Positions 42,479 through 52,700 of a stretch of DNA of 64,000 bases are shown here, piece after piece. A program made the position numbers and the translations under genes. Every line of letters begins with the position of its first letter. Position 1 is the first letter of the stretch. The DNA comes from Flavobacterium cauense R2A-7 (GTDB taxonomy: Bacteria > Bacteroidota > Bacteroidia > Flavobacteriales > Flavobacteriaceae). The stretch covers positions 372,001-436,000 of the forward strand of contig NZ_AVBI01000019.1 in NCBI RefSeq assembly GCF_000498475.1, written 5' to 3'. Under the pieces are notes generated by a model. It searched no databases. It worked only from the letters and a program-made list of their open reading frames with translations, and was not told the DNA's origin.

Positions 42479-43909
42479 TTAATTCCATCCACCACCTAAA
42501 GCATGGTAAATGTTTACTAAAGCATTCATTTGCTGCTTTTTGGTTTCAATAAGCTCAAATTTTGATTCTAAAGCGTCGCGTTGCGTTAACAACACTTCCA
42601 TATAATCTGCTCTTGCCGAACGGAAAAGGTTATTGGAAATATCTACTGACAGGTTTAATGCGTCTACTTCTTTCGATTTCAAACCATAACTTTTTTCAAG
42701 GTTGCTCACTTTAGCCATTTGATTTGCTACTTCGATATATGCATTTAAAATGGTACGCTCGTAATTGTAAACGGCTTGAATTTGTTTTGCATTGGCATTG
42801 TAGTAGGTTGCTTTAATGGCGTTTCTGTTCACCAATGGTGCTACTAAATCGCCTGCTAAGGAATACACTAACGACTGTGGTGTTTTTAGCAAATACGACG
42901 GATTAAATGCCTGAAGTCCGACTCCGGCAGCAATTCCCAACGAAGGATAGAAACGGGCTTTGGCCACTTTTACATCCAGTTTGGCTGCAGCCAGATCCAA
43001 TTCGGCCTGTTTTACATCCGGGCGGTTTTCCAACAACTGAGAAGGAATCCCTGCATAAACCGTTTGCGGAACCAAGGTTTCAAAAACTTTACTGTCGCGG
43101 TCCACATGTTGCGGATAACGACCTACCAGAAAATTGATCTTGTTTTCGGTTTCGGTAATGCTTTGCAGAATGTTGTACTGAAGACTTTTAGTGTTAAGCA
43201 CCTGCGCTTCAAATCGTTGTACCGCCAGTTCTGTTGCTCTTGCCGATTGTTTTTCCAGTTTTACGATTTCCAAAGCATTGGTTTGAATACCGATGTTTTT
43301 GTTTACAATGTCTAACTGGCTGTCTAAAGCCAATAATTCGTAATAAGAATTGGCGATTTCTGCCACCAGATTAGTCACTACGAAGTTTTTACCTTCTACG
43401 GTAGAAAGGTATTTCTTTACTGCCGATTTTTTAGCGTTATGAAGTTTCCCCCAGATATCCGCTTCCCAAGTAGCATACGCGCCCACTTTGTAATCCTGTA
43501 ACGGTTCCGGAATTTCTTTACCCGGTGTGATTTCCGAAATGGCTTCGCTGGCACCTTTGCTGGTGTATCGGGATACTTTATCCAATCCGGCACCTGCCTG
43601 TAATCCTACAAAAGGTAAGTACTCCCCTTTTCTGGCGCGGATTTCGTTTTTGGCAATCTGAATTTCCTGTAAAGTGATGTTCAGTTCCTGATTGTTTACC
43701 AATGCCAAATCGATAAGGGAATTCAAATGCGGATCGGAGAAAAAGTCTTTCCATTTCACTTTTCCGGAATTGATGGTGTCCGTTGAAGTGGCATAACTTG
43801 CCGGTACTGAAACATTCTCGTTTTTTTGGACTATAGCCGGTGCACAACTGGCCAAGGCTAATAATACGCAGGCAGTGCCTGCGTATTTTAATTTATTAAT
43901 TCTCTTCAT
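42479..43909 (-). CDS. RND efflux outer-membrane factor lipoprotein (OprM/NodT family)
   Basis: A 476-residue protein starting at 43909 (MKRINKLKYAGTACVLLALASC). This start gives a lipobox LASC with a lipoprotein signal; upstream in-frame ATGs add a short tail. The segments YLPFVGLQAGAGLDKVS and EADIWGKLHNAKKSA are typical of OEP proteins. It forms the trimeric exit duct. The gene overlaps the pump gene by 14 nt, indicating a single operon of adaptor, pump, duct. Confidence 0.9.
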   Translation of the reverse strand: MKRINKLKYAGTACVLLALASCAPAIVQKNENVSVPASYATSTDTINSGKVKWKDFFSDPHLNSLIDLALVNNQELNITLQEIQIAKNEIRARKGEYLPFVGLQAGAGLDKVSRYTSKGASEAISEITPGKEIPEPLQDYKVGAYATWEADIWGKLHNAKKSAVKKYLSTVEGKNFVVTNLVAEIANSYYELLALDSQLDIVNKNIGIQTNALEIVKLEKQSARATELAVQRFEAQVLNTKSLQYNILQSITETENKINFLVGRYPQHVDRDSKVFETLVPQTVYAGIPSQLLENRPDVKQAELDLAAAKLDVKVAKARFYPSLGIAAGVGLQAFNPSYLLKTPQSLVYSLAGDLVAPLVNRNAIKATYYNANAKQIQAVYNYERTILNAYIEVANQMAKVSNLEKSYGLKSKEVDALNLSVDISNNLFRSARADYMEVLLTQRDALESKFELIETKKQQMNALVNIYHALGGGWN

Positions 43910-46900
43910 GTTTGTCATTTTCATGAGTGGTTGGGAAATTATCAATTTGGTGTGCAAACACATCTGACAGAGAGCTGTCTTCCTCGTTTTTAATCAGTTT
44001 TCTGCCTTCGGCCAAAGAGCCGAAAATATAGTACAACCCTGGTACAATAACTACTCCGAAAACTGTTCCGAAAAGCATTCCTCCAAGTGCTGAAGCACCA
44101 ATGGTACGGTTACCGATAGCACCGGCACCGGAAGCAATAATTAAAGGAATCAATCCGGCAATAAAGGCGAAAGAGGTCATCAAGATCGGACGGAAACGTA
44201 CTTTGGCCCCTTCAATGGCTGCTTCGAGTACGGTCATGCCCTCATGGTGTTTCTGGATGGCAAACTCTACAATCAATACGGCATTTTTACCCAAGAGTCC
44301 GACCAGCATGATCAGTCCGATTTGTGCATAAATATCATTTTCAAGTCCCATTATTTTTAAAAGTATGAACGAACCGAATACCCCAACCGGTAACGAGAAG
44401 ATTACCGACAATGGAATAATGAAACTTTCATATTGCGCTGCCAATACCAAATACACGAAGAATAATACGATTCCGAAAATGTAGATGGATTCGTTTCCGC
44501 GGCTGGCTTCGTCATAAGAAAGACCTTCCCATGCGATGTCATACCCTTTCGGTAATGTTTTGGCTGCTACTTCCTTAATGGCTTTAATTGCCTCGGCATT
44601 GGTAAAGCCTTTGGCCGGAAGCCCTTGAATGGCTGCGGAATTGTACATGTTGTAACGGGTAAGCTCATTTGGTCCCTGCCCTTTTACAAGTTTCATGAAA
44701 GCCGAATAAGGCACCATTTCCCCCTGATCGTTTTTAACAAAAAGATTCAGGATGTCTGTTGGTAATCGTCTGTATTTCGGATCCGACTGAACGTAAACTT
44801 TAAAGAAACGGTTGAATTTGATGAATCCCTGTTCGTACGTACTTCCGATAAGGATGTTCAGGTTTTCCATTGCTTTACCCGGATCAACGCCTTTTTGCAT
44901 GGCTAAATCCGTATCGAATTCCAATTCATACTGAGGATAATTGGCAGCAAAGAAGGTAAACAAACCTGTTAACTCTTCTCTTTTACCTAAGTCGGCCATG
45001 AACTGTTTGTTTACTTTATCAAATTCCTGATAATCCGTATCGGTATTTTTATCCAGCAAACGCATGGTGAAACCTCCGGCAGAACCAAAGCCCGGAATGG
45101 CCGGCGGTTCGAAAAACTCTACTGTGGCACCAAGCCCTTTGGTTTTTTCTTCCAGTTCTTCCATTATTTCTTTTACCGTATGCTCACGATCAGACCACTC
45201 TTTCAAGTTAATCAAACAAGTACCTGCATTCGATCCACGACCTTCGGTCATGATTTCGTAACCTGCTAATGAAGAAACCGATTCTACACCGTCTACTTTC
45301 TGACATATTTTTTGAAGACGTTGCGAAACCTCGTTTGTTTTTTCCAAAGTGGAACCCGGAGGCGTCTGAATGATCGCGTAAATAGTTCCCTGGTCTTCAC
45401 TTGGAATAAATCCGGACGGTACCACTTGGTTGGCTACATAAATACCACCACAGAAAGCAATCAGGATTCCGAACGTTAACCATCTTCTGTTTACGATGGA
45501 TTTCAATAAACCCGTATATTTTCCGGTTAGTTTGTCGAAAGCTAAGTTGAATTTGTCTAAAGCTTTGGTTACAACATTGGCTTTTTTGTGGTGTGTATGG
45601 TGATTTTTCAATAACATGGCACAAAGTACCGGTGTTAAGGTAAGTGCAATTAAGGCTGAAATTACAATGGAACTTGCCATAGTAATGGAGAACTGACGGT
45701 AGAACGTTCCTACAGGACCAGACAAGAATGAGATTGGTAAGAATACCGATACCATTACTGCTGTAATCGCGATAACCGCTCCGGTGATTTCACCCAATAC
45801 TTTTTTAACGGCCAAGTAAGGAGTAATGTTGGGCTCTTCGTCGAACTTGGCATGGACGGCCTCGACGACGACAATCGCATCATCGACCACAATACCAATA
45901 GCCAATACTAAGGCGAAAAGCGTTACTAAGTTAATCGACAGTCCGAAGAACTGAATAACGAAAAAGGCACCAATCAAAGATACGGGAACCGCTAAAATCG
46001 GAATTAAAGTGGAGCGCCAGTCGCCTAAGAAAATAAATACTACCAAAGCCACCAAAATAAAGGCATCGCGCAAGGTGTGAATTACCTGCTCGATGGAAGC
46101 ATCAAGGAATTGCGATACGTCATAACTGATTTTATAATCCATTCCGGGAGGGAAACTTTGTTTCATTTCTTCCAGTTTGGCTTTTACTTCAGCAATTACA
46201 TCGCTGGCGTTACTTCCGTAGTTTTGTTTTAATACAATTGCAGCCGAGGGATGACCATCCAAATTGGAATAGATATCGAAAAATTCACTCCCTAACTCAA
46301 TGGAGGCAATATCTTTTAAATGGATGCTCTCCCCGTTTGCATTTGCGCGGATAACCACTTTTTCATATTCTTCCGGTTTGTTGTATCGCCCTTTATAAGT
46401 AAGTACATACTCTAAAGATTGGGCGGCAATTCCCGAACTTTGACCAATTCTACCCGGACGTCCTACGAAACTCTGTTCCTTTAAGGCGTCCATTACTTCT
46501 TCCACAGAAATATTATACGCACGCATACGATCCGGTTTTAACCAAACACGCATGGCGTACGTTCTACTTCCTAAGATTTGTGATCTTGCAACCCCTTTAA
46601 TACGATTGATTTCCGGAATCATGCTCACACTCGCATAGTTGAAAAGGAATTTTTCGTCCATGCTTTTGTTTTTCGAATACAAGTTCACGTACATCAACAT
46701 ACTCGGTTGAATCGGAGTAATGATAACCCCTTCACGTTGCACCAATTCGGGTAATAACGGCATTACCTGATCGACCCTTGTTTTTACACGGACTACCGCT
46801 TCACTGGGGTCTGTACCGGGTTCGAAAATAATCCTTACTGTAGCTTCACCGGCACTGGTGGCGTCGGTGGCAATGTATCGCATGTCCTGAACACCATTTA

Positions 46901-47105
46901 AGGCATTTTCCAGGGTAATAAGTGTTGATTTTACCAATACATCCGAACTTGAACCCGGATAAGCGATAAAAATATTTACTGTCGTAGGGGCAATTTGAGG
47001 AAATTGCGATATTGGAAGCTGTTTGATGGCTAAGGAACCTACGAAAAGAATGATGACCGAAATCACGATGGCGAAAACCGGTCGGTGTATGAATTTACTA
47101 AACAT
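43896..47105 (-). CDS. RND efflux transporter permease (HAE1 family)
   Basis: A 1069-residue inner-membrane pump. The N-terminus MFSKFIHRPVFAIVISVIILFVG is typical of AcrB-like proteins. The proton-relay region contains AIGIVVDDAIVVVEAV with two acidic residues. The large periplasmic loops and the repeat of the twelve-helix topology are both present. It uses the proton gradient to extrude hydrophobic compounds. It is 25 nt after the adaptor. The substrate range is unknown. Confidence 0.95.
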   Translation of the reverse strand: MFSKFIHRPVFAIVISVIILFVGSLAIKQLPISQFPQIAPTTVNIFIAYPGSSSDVLVKSTLITLENALNGVQDMRYIATDATSAGEATVRIIFEPGTDPSEAVVRVKTRVDQVMPLLPELVQREGVIITPIQPSMLMYVNLYSKNKSMDEKFLFNYASVSMIPEINRIKGVARSQILGSRTYAMRVWLKPDRMRAYNISVEEVMDALKEQSFVGRPGRIGQSSGIAAQSLEYVLTYKGRYNKPEEYEKVVIRANANGESIHLKDIASIELGSEFFDIYSNLDGHPSAAIVLKQNYGSNASDVIAEVKAKLEEMKQSFPPGMDYKISYDVSQFLDASIEQVIHTLRDAFILVALVVFIFLGDWRSTLIPILAVPVSLIGAFFVIQFFGLSINLVTLFALVLAIGIVVDDAIVVVEAVHAKFDEEPNITPYLAVKKVLGEITGAVIAITAVMVSVFLPISFLSGPVGTFYRQFSITMASSIVISALIALTLTPVLCAMLLKNHHTHHKKANVVTKALDKFNLAFDKLTGKYTGLLKSIVNRRWLTFGILIAFCGGIYVANQVVPSGFIPSEDQGTIYAIIQTPPGSTLEKTNEVSQRLQKICQKVDGVESVSSLAGYEIMTEGRGSNAGTCLINLKEWSDREHTVKEIMEELEEKTKGLGATVEFFEPPAIPGFGSAGGFTMRLLDKNTDTDYQEFDKVNKQFMADLGKREELTGLFTFFAANYPQYELEFDTDLAMQKGVDPGKAMENLNILIGSTYEQGFIKFNRFFKVYVQSDPKYRRLPTDILNLFVKNDQGEMVPYSAFMKLVKGQGPNELTRYNMYNSAAIQGLPAKGFTNAEAIKAIKEVAAKTLPKGYDIAWEGLSYDEASRGNESIYIFGIVLFFVYLVLAAQYESFIIPLSVIFSLPVGVFGSFILLKIMGLENDIYAQIGLIMLVGLLGKNAVLIVEFAIQKHHEGMTVLEAAIEGAKVRFRPILMTSFAFIAGLIPLIIASGAGAIGNRTIGASALGGMLFGTVFGVVIVPGLYYIFGSLAEGRKLIKNEEDSSLSDVFAHQIDNFPTTHENDKHEEN

Positions 47106-47130
47106 TTTTTCTTCTTTTTATAGTGTTCGA

Positions 47131-48213
47131 TTATTCTGCATACAGCTGCAAGTGAGACATTACATTTTTAGGATCTAACACCTGGTAATTGATTTTTTCA
47201 TTTTCTTTTACCTGACGTAGTCCTTCAAGAAGTATTTTGTCTCCTTCGGATAATCCCGCTTTTACAGCATAAATATTCGGTAATTCGGCTGCAAGCGTAA
47301 TTTCTCTGGTTCTTACCTTGCTGTCTTTATCGATTACATATACATATTTTTTATCCAAAATTTCAAACGTTGCTTTTTGAGGAATCAAAAGTGCATTCTT
47401 TAAAGGCGAAATGATTTGGATGTTACCGGTTTCCCCGTGTCTTAGGATTTCTCTCGGATTCGGGAAGGTTGCTCTGAAAGCGATGTTTCCGGTTTCGTTG
47501 TTGAAGTCGGCCTCAATTGTTTCGATTAATCCAACATAAGGGTAAAGCTTATTATTAGCCATTAAAAGCTGTACTTTCTTTTGCTGATCGGATTTATTAC
47601 TGGTTTTATAATCCAGGTATTCTGCTTCCGGTACATTAAAATACACCCACATTTTACTGTTATCTGATAGTGTGGTTAGTAAATCGCCTTCATCCACAAG
47701 ACTTCCCAATCGTACCTGAAAACGGTCCATGATACCGTCAAAAGGCGCTCTGATTTCGGTAAATCCTAAGTGAACCTGAGCCAATGCTAATTCGGCTTTA
47801 GCCTTGTCCCATTTTGCTTTTGCCATAGCTAACTCGTTTGGAGATACCACTTTAGAATCGGCAAGTGCTTTGGTATTTTTGTATTCGATTTCAGCGAAAT
47901 TCGCTTCTGCCTGTGCTTTTTGCATTTCGGCTTTGTATAACATCGGCATGATTTGGAACATCAATTGTCCTTTTTTAACATGCTGACCTTCATCTACATA
48001 GATTTTTTGCAAGTACCCTTTCTCCAAGGCTCTCAATTCGATATGCTGAATAGAGCGTACCTGACCAACATATTCTTTAGTGATTAAAGTGTCGGTTTTT
48101 AAAGGACTGGTTACTGAAAATTTAACGGATTCTTCTTTTTCTTCTTTGTGTGAGTTGCAGCTTGCATTAAACAACAAGGTACAAATACCTAAAAGCACAA
48201 GAACTTTCTTCAT
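47131..48213 (-). CDS. RND efflux periplasmic adaptor lipoprotein
   Basis: A 360-residue membrane-fusion protein from ATG 48213 (MKKVLVLLGICTLLFNASC), with the lipobox FNASC. An earlier in-frame start at 48276 would add a 21-residue lysine-rich tail. The biotinyl-lipoyl-like GYLQKIYVDEGQHVKKGQLMF hairpin and beta-barrel RAPFDGIMDRFQVRLGSLVDEGDLL follow. It connects the pump and duct. No TetR-type repressor is found next to the operon. Confidence 0.93.
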   Translation of the reverse strand: MKKVLVLLGICTLLFNASCNSHKEEKEESVKFSVTSPLKTDTLITKEYVGQVRSIQHIELRALEKGYLQKIYVDEGQHVKKGQLMFQIMPMLYKAEMQKAQAEANFAEIEYKNTKALADSKVVSPNELAMAKAKWDKAKAELALAQVHLGFTEIRAPFDGIMDRFQVRLGSLVDEGDLLTTLSDNSKMWVYFNVPEAEYLDYKTSNKSDQQKKVQLLMANNKLYPYVGLIETIEADFNNETGNIAFRATFPNPREILRHGETGNIQIISPLKNALLIPQKATFEILDKKYVYVIDKDSKVRTREITLAAELPNIYAVKAGLSEGDKILLEGLRQVKENEKINYQVLDPKNVMSHLQLYAE

Positions 48214-48377
48214 GATTTTATTTTTTAAAACGATAAATAATTTTGATTTTTTTTTAAACGGTATAGAGAAAAACACTTGTATATCCTTTAAAGCAACAGA
48301 TGCCTTACTAAGGATAGCTACAAATAATAATAAACCGTTGGGGTGTTGGTAATTTAAATTACCGGGGAATTTTTAAA

Positions 48378-48803
48378 TCATATTCGTATAACACGAAATA
48401 CGATAAACCATTTTTCGGATAAAAAATAACAGAAATGATCTATCTCAGACAATCCATTTTTAATACTTTGGGTAGTATCGGCAGTAGCCTGAACGCAAAA
48501 AACAGATGTAAAATAATTATTTAACCCTGTTTTTTTCTTGTGAGAAGATACGCTTTCTTCCTCATCAATATCAACTATTGAGCGAAGTTTCTCTTTGTTT
48601 TCTTCGTTATCAAATAAATCGAAATTGGTAGCGGCTTTATAGCTTTTGTTGGCATCTTCGAATTTACCAAAATCATTTCTTTGAAGTGTGTTTATTGTCG
48701 CATCGCAAACTTCATGTTGTGTTACATGAGCCTGCAATGTATTGTATCCCGTTAGAAAAAGAATACAGTGAAGTAAAAAGAATTTAATAAACAACTTCTT
48801 CAT
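48378..48803 (-). CDS. Hypothetical exported protein upstream of the efflux operon
   Basis: A 141-residue protein starting at MKKLFIKFFLLHC, with a hydrophobic signal-like segment ending near LQAH. The remainder is acidic and lysine-rich, with a cluster DEEESVSSHKKK. It ends 165 nt before the adaptor. No family is recognised. It may be a periplasmic partner of the efflux system, but there is no direct evidence. Confidence 0.55.
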   Translation of the reverse strand: MKKLFIKFFLLHCILFLTGYNTLQAHVTQHEVCDATINTLQRNDFGKFEDANKSYKAATNFDLFDNEENKEKLRSIVDIDEEESVSSHKKKTGLNNYFTSVFCVQATADTTQSIKNGLSEIDHFCYFLSEKWFIVFRVIRI

Positions 48804-49056
48804 TGTCGGCAAAAGTAAAGAAAGTTAAATTGTTCGACAAATTATTCTCTGTTAAAAATAAGTTATATCTCTATATGATTAATTATCAAATTCTTACAAT
48901 GATTTTAACTAAGAATTCTCTCATTAAAGATGGGAAGAAAAGTAGCCGAACCAAAAAACACAAACCATTACAATTCAGTAAATTATAGTAAAAACATCCG
49001 ATAGCAAATCACAAAAAATTGGTAACTTTATTCTTTCGAACACAAAACCGTAACGC

Positions 49057-50199
49057 ATGAAAACGCATCATACCATTATTATTGCCGGAGCCGGTGGTAT
49101 TGCCGAAGCCGTAGGATTATTACTTATGGAATGGAGTGAAGTACACCCTACCCTTTTTATTGGCGACCGAATTCCGGAGAAGGCAAAAAAAGTAGCCGAA
49201 TGGATTACTCAAGGAACCACTAAATCTTGCGCAGTTCAGGACTTTTACCTCCCCGAAGAAGGCATTACCGATGAAATGAAAGTGCTTTTTGATGAAGGAG
49301 ATATTATTCTCGATTGTTTGCCCGGAAGTCAGGCTCCGAGAATTGCGCAGTTCGCCAAGGATTTTCATTTACATTATGCCAACCTTACCGAATATGTTGC
49401 CGAAACCGAAGCGATAATGACATTAGCCAAAGACGCTAAAACCGGTTTTGCACTGCAAACGGGTCTTGCACCAGGGTATATCGACCTGTTGGCACACGGG
49501 TTGTTTCAGGAGTTCTGCCGTGATTTTGGAGTTGATAAAGTAGAGAAACTCGAGCTAAAAGTGGGAGCTCTTACCAATCATGCCGTAGCGCCGCATTATT
49601 ATGGCTTTACCTGGAGTCCGGTTGGGGTTGCCACCGAATACCTTAAAGACACTATTGTATTGCGTGACTATAAAAAAACTGTACTGCCTTCCCTATCGGA
49701 AAGAGCTTCCATAATTATTGACGGTATTAACTATGAAGACGACCTGACCTCTGGAGGCGCTGCCGATTTACCCGATGCATTATCTGGAAAAGTACGTTCA
49801 CTTGATTATAAAACTTTACGCCATCCCGGACATTATGCTTGGGTAGCCCAACAACTGACTGGCTCAGACAAATCAGATACCGCTATTAAAATTCTACAGG
49901 AAAAAATGGAAGCGACCATTCCACACATCGAAGACGATCAGATTGTGCTTTACGCTGCCGTGGAAGGAAAAGACAGTAACGGAGTACTCCGCCGTCGTGA
50001 GATTGCCAAACGCATCTTGCCACAACAAGTAGGAAACCATCAGTTAAGAGCCATTCAAACGACTACGGCTGCTCCGTTGGCGCAAACTGCACAAATGCTG
50101 TTGGAAGGCACTCACAGTGGTATTATCCTCCAAAGTCAGATTGATCCGGCAACTTTCCTGAATGGAAATTATATTGTTCCGGTTTACGGAAAGGTGTAA
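49057..50199 (+). CDS. Saccharopine-dehydrogenase-like protein
   Basis: A 380-residue Rossmann-fold protein. IIIAGAGGIAEAVGLLLM at the N-terminus is the nucleotide-binding motif, and DCLPGSQAPRIAQFAKDFHLHYANLTEYV resembles the saccharopine-dehydrogenase family. The C-terminal domain has AHGLFQEF and related segments. The reaction could be lysine degradation or a similar carboxy-amino dehydrogenation. It is divergent to the efflux operon and its hypothetical neighbour. Confidence 0.75.
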   Translation: MKTHHTIIIAGAGGIAEAVGLLLMEWSEVHPTLFIGDRIPEKAKKVAEWITQGTTKSCAVQDFYLPEEGITDEMKVLFDEGDIILDCLPGSQAPRIAQFAKDFHLHYANLTEYVAETEAIMTLAKDAKTGFALQTGLAPGYIDLLAHGLFQEFCRDFGVDKVEKLELKVGALTNHAVAPHYYGFTWSPVGVATEYLKDTIVLRDYKKTVLPSLSERASIIIDGINYEDDLTSGGAADLPDALSGKVRSLDYKTLRHPGHYAWVAQQLTGSDKSDTAIKILQEKMEATIPHIEDDQIVLYAAVEGKDSNGVLRRREIAKRILPQQVGNHQLRAIQTTTAAPLAQTAQMLLEGTHSGIILQSQIDPATFLNGNYIVPVYGKV

Positions 50200-50204
50200 A
50201 CAAC

Positions 50205-51809
50205 CTACCCTTTCAACAAATTAATACTGACTGTAGCGTACTCGGTATTCGGGAATTTTCGGAAATACTGCATGTCCGGTTGTAGTCCGGCTTCGGCAGC
50301 GATTTTATGCAGTACTTCAATTTCTACAATGTACTGATCGGAAAAACCATGAGTGGCATCATAGGCAGTTGCAGCGGTTTTCCCGATATTCGCAGCTGTT
50401 AATTGCGGCGCTATGGTATGCAATTCGATTATCAGTAACCCAAATTTATGAACGAATGGCGCCCATTTGGTAAAATGATCCAGTAAATTGTCTTCCACAT
50501 CGTTGTTGCTGATCCGTTTTCCGCGATGCGCAAAGGCTCCGGTTGACGTGCTGATTCTGTTTTCGATTTTCACTTTTGGGGTTTCCCAAATGCGGTTATG
50601 ATCCAAAAAGGTTCTTACATTGAGTAAATCTTTTAAATCGATATTGTAATTATCCTTTAGATCCTTTGCCAGTAGATCCGGTCTTCCTATGTCGCCCCAA
50701 ATGACTTTCGCCCAGATATCGGCTTTAATTAAATTGGCTCTGGTTACTTTTAAAGCTGCCTGATTGTAATCGGCTCCCACTAAAAACAATGGGTGTTCTT
50801 CCAGCATTTTTCCACGGAGCGTCTGACGTTCTATAACATCAAAAATATGCTGTAAAAAAGCACCATTACCACATCCCATATCAAGTATTCCTTTAGGCTG
50901 CTCCTGAATAGGTTTATTGAAGAGTTCGATAATGATTTCGTCGATAATTTTGAAATAAGTGGTATGTGCTCCTCCACTGCCCCATACGTTCATTTCTCGG
51001 TTTACGTGGCGTTCGTCTTCATTGATTCCGATATCCCGCAACAAAGACGGATTTCCGAACAGTAACTCGTCCATCACCTTAAACATCGGCAAATAGGAAA
51101 CCGTTACCCCATAGGCTGAAGCGCGTTTGGCAAAGAACAGTCCGGTTTCGGTAAACTGATAATTCCCGCTTTTTTCGGTGAACCAATTGAGTTGCGTAAA
51201 GAAATCGAGTATGATTTTAAAAACCTCAGGTTCTTTGTGGAATTCTTCGGGACGGAAAGAAGTTTCCATGAAATACTTATGAAACATGCCGGTCATACCC
51301 AAACTGACGATAATCGGTCCGACCAAAAAACCTTCGATGTGCGTTAAAACCTGTTCTTGCAGCGCTCTTTCTTTTGGATTATCTGAAAAAACAATTCCGA
51401 AATGATCTTCATATTTATCAAAAACGGCTTTCAGTTGTGATACCGAAGCTGTTGCAATATGTACGGAAGTAAACAAATCGGTTTGCTGTAAAAGTGTCAC
51501 CACATCTTCGTACAATGGAAAAAGTGAAAACGCAAAACTGCTATTCTCATTGGTGCTGACAGTGATTTCATTGGTCGCATTATCAATAGCATAATCGATA
51601 AATCCTTGTGATGCGATCGCCCGTAAAGCTACATTAAGGTAACCGTCATTGGCTTTATATTGATTCACCAAAGCATTCAGACGCATGGTTTTTTCTTTCA
51701 ATAAAGTCTCAGAAACGCCGCTTTTGTGTAACGCATAGGCAACGGGTGCGATTACTAAGCCGTCAAGATGAGAAAATATGGTAGTACGGTGCTCAGTTTT
51801 TTGTATCAT
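50205..51809 (-). CDS. SAM-dependent methyltransferase with N-terminal winged helices
   Basis: A 534-residue protein starting at the ATG at 51809 (MIQKTEHRTTIF); the longer frame starts at a TTG codon. Residues about 1-290 contain helix-rich, winged-helix-like segments, similar to O-methyltransferases of natural product pathways. From residue about 300 the class I SAM site is ILDMGCGNGAFLQHIF with VGADYNQAALKVTRANL. The substrate is unknown. It is convergent with the saccharopine dehydrogenase, 5 nt away. Confidence 0.8.
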   Translation of the reverse strand: MIQKTEHRTTIFSHLDGLVIAPVAYALHKSGVSETLLKEKTMRLNALVNQYKANDGYLNVALRAIASQGFIDYAIDNATNEITVSTNENSSFAFSLFPLYEDVVTLLQQTDLFTSVHIATASVSQLKAVFDKYEDHFGIVFSDNPKERALQEQVLTHIEGFLVGPIIVSLGMTGMFHKYFMETSFRPEEFHKEPEVFKIILDFFTQLNWFTEKSGNYQFTETGLFFAKRASAYGVTVSYLPMFKVMDELLFGNPSLLRDIGINEDERHVNREMNVWGSGGAHTTYFKIIDEIIIELFNKPIQEQPKGILDMGCGNGAFLQHIFDVIERQTLRGKMLEEHPLFLVGADYNQAALKVTRANLIKADIWAKVIWGDIGRPDLLAKDLKDNYNIDLKDLLNVRTFLDHNRIWETPKVKIENRISTSTGAFAHRGKRISNNDVEDNLLDHFTKWAPFVHKFGLLIIELHTIAPQLTAANIGKTAATAYDATHGFSDQYIVEIEVLHKIAAEAGLQPDMQYFRKFPNTEYATVSINLLKG

Positions 51810-51883
51810 AAGAAGTAGTGCTTTTCTCAAATTTAAGAAAATTTATTTTATGAATTCTTTTTTAATTTATGCGTTGCGAAATT

Positions 51884-52086
51884 GGAACGCGGATCAGGCG
51901 GATGCAGACAACGCGGATTAAACGGATTTAAAACTAATTATTAAATCCGTGAAAATCTGTAAAGTCAGCATCATCAGAGTTGCAAAAACTCACTCACTGT
52001 TTATTAACGACTTCCTACAATTTAAAAAAGCACAATCCAAAACATGTAAAAATCCGTTGTGCTTGCATTCGTGGCATCCGCGTTCC
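51884..52086. repeat. About 203-bp element bounded by 11-bp inverted repeats
   Basis: GGAACGCGGAT (51884-51894) and ATCCGCGTTCC (52076-52086) form inverted ends. Inside are short motifs such as CGGATTAAACGGATTT and AAATCCGTGAAAATCTG that also form inverted copies. The element lies between divergent genes and contains no ORF of note. It could be a miniature inverted-repeat element. No target-site duplication was checked. Confidence 0.5.
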
Positions 52087-52142
52087 ATTAATAAAACAAC
52101 AATATTGCACATTAATTATTACTTTTAATGTAAAAAACAATT

Positions 52143-52700
52143 ATGGAAGCACATTATTCTGTTGCGATATACCCGTCTGAGAAAGTTATTGCTTTGGTTA
52201 AAGGAATGAAAGCAACCTTGGCCGAAAAAGTGGGATGGTTCCACAGTAGAAATTCCGTAGCCCATATCACGATTTGCGAGTTTAAAGTTTCGGATACGGT
52301 TCTTGAAAAAGTCAAACAACAGTTGGCCAGATTGTGCGATGGTTTTGAACCGACAGAAGTAATCCTAAACCGTTTTGATTCTTATCCGAACGGCGCCTTC
52401 TTTATTGCTCCGGACGCAGTTTCCAAAAACAATTTAAAACCGATTATGAAGCGGATTAACGATACACTACTTATAAAAAATTTGCATAAAAGTGATGATC
52501 CGCATTTGTCGATTGCCCGAAAATTATCCGCAGAACAACTTAATGTCGCTTATCAAATCTTTACTTTAATTGACGTTTCTTTTATAGCTGAAAGTGTGGT
52601 GCTACGTAAATTTAATGAAACAATAAAACAGTTTGAAGTTACCGATACTTTTCTATTTAACAGCAACCCTACTGATGGGATTCAGGGAACGCTTTTTTAA
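52143..52700 (+). CDS. 2'-5' RNA ligase / 2H phosphoesterase family protein
   Basis: A 185-residue protein with the two HxT/S motifs expected of 2H phosphoesterases: HITICEF (about residue 40) and HLSIAR (about residue 120). These would place paired His residues at the active site for cyclic phosphodiester cleavage. The size is normal. Its end overlaps the neighbouring convergent gene by 4 nt. Confidence 0.85.
   Translation: MEAHYSVAIYPSEKVIALVKGMKATLAEKVGWFHSRNSVAHITICEFKVSDTVLEKVKQQLARLCDGFEPTEVILNRFDSYPNGAFFIAPDAVSKNNLKPIMKRINDTLLIKNLHKSDDPHLSIARKLSAEQLNVAYQIFTLIDVSFIAESVVLRKFNETIKQFEVTDTFLFNSNPTDGIQGTLF

Noticed and set aside
48803-48988. 61-residue plus-strand frame between the hypothetical gene and the saccharopine-dehydrogenase-like gene
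   Set aside because: It is AT-rich, has no recognisable domain, and its start overlaps the minus-strand gene.
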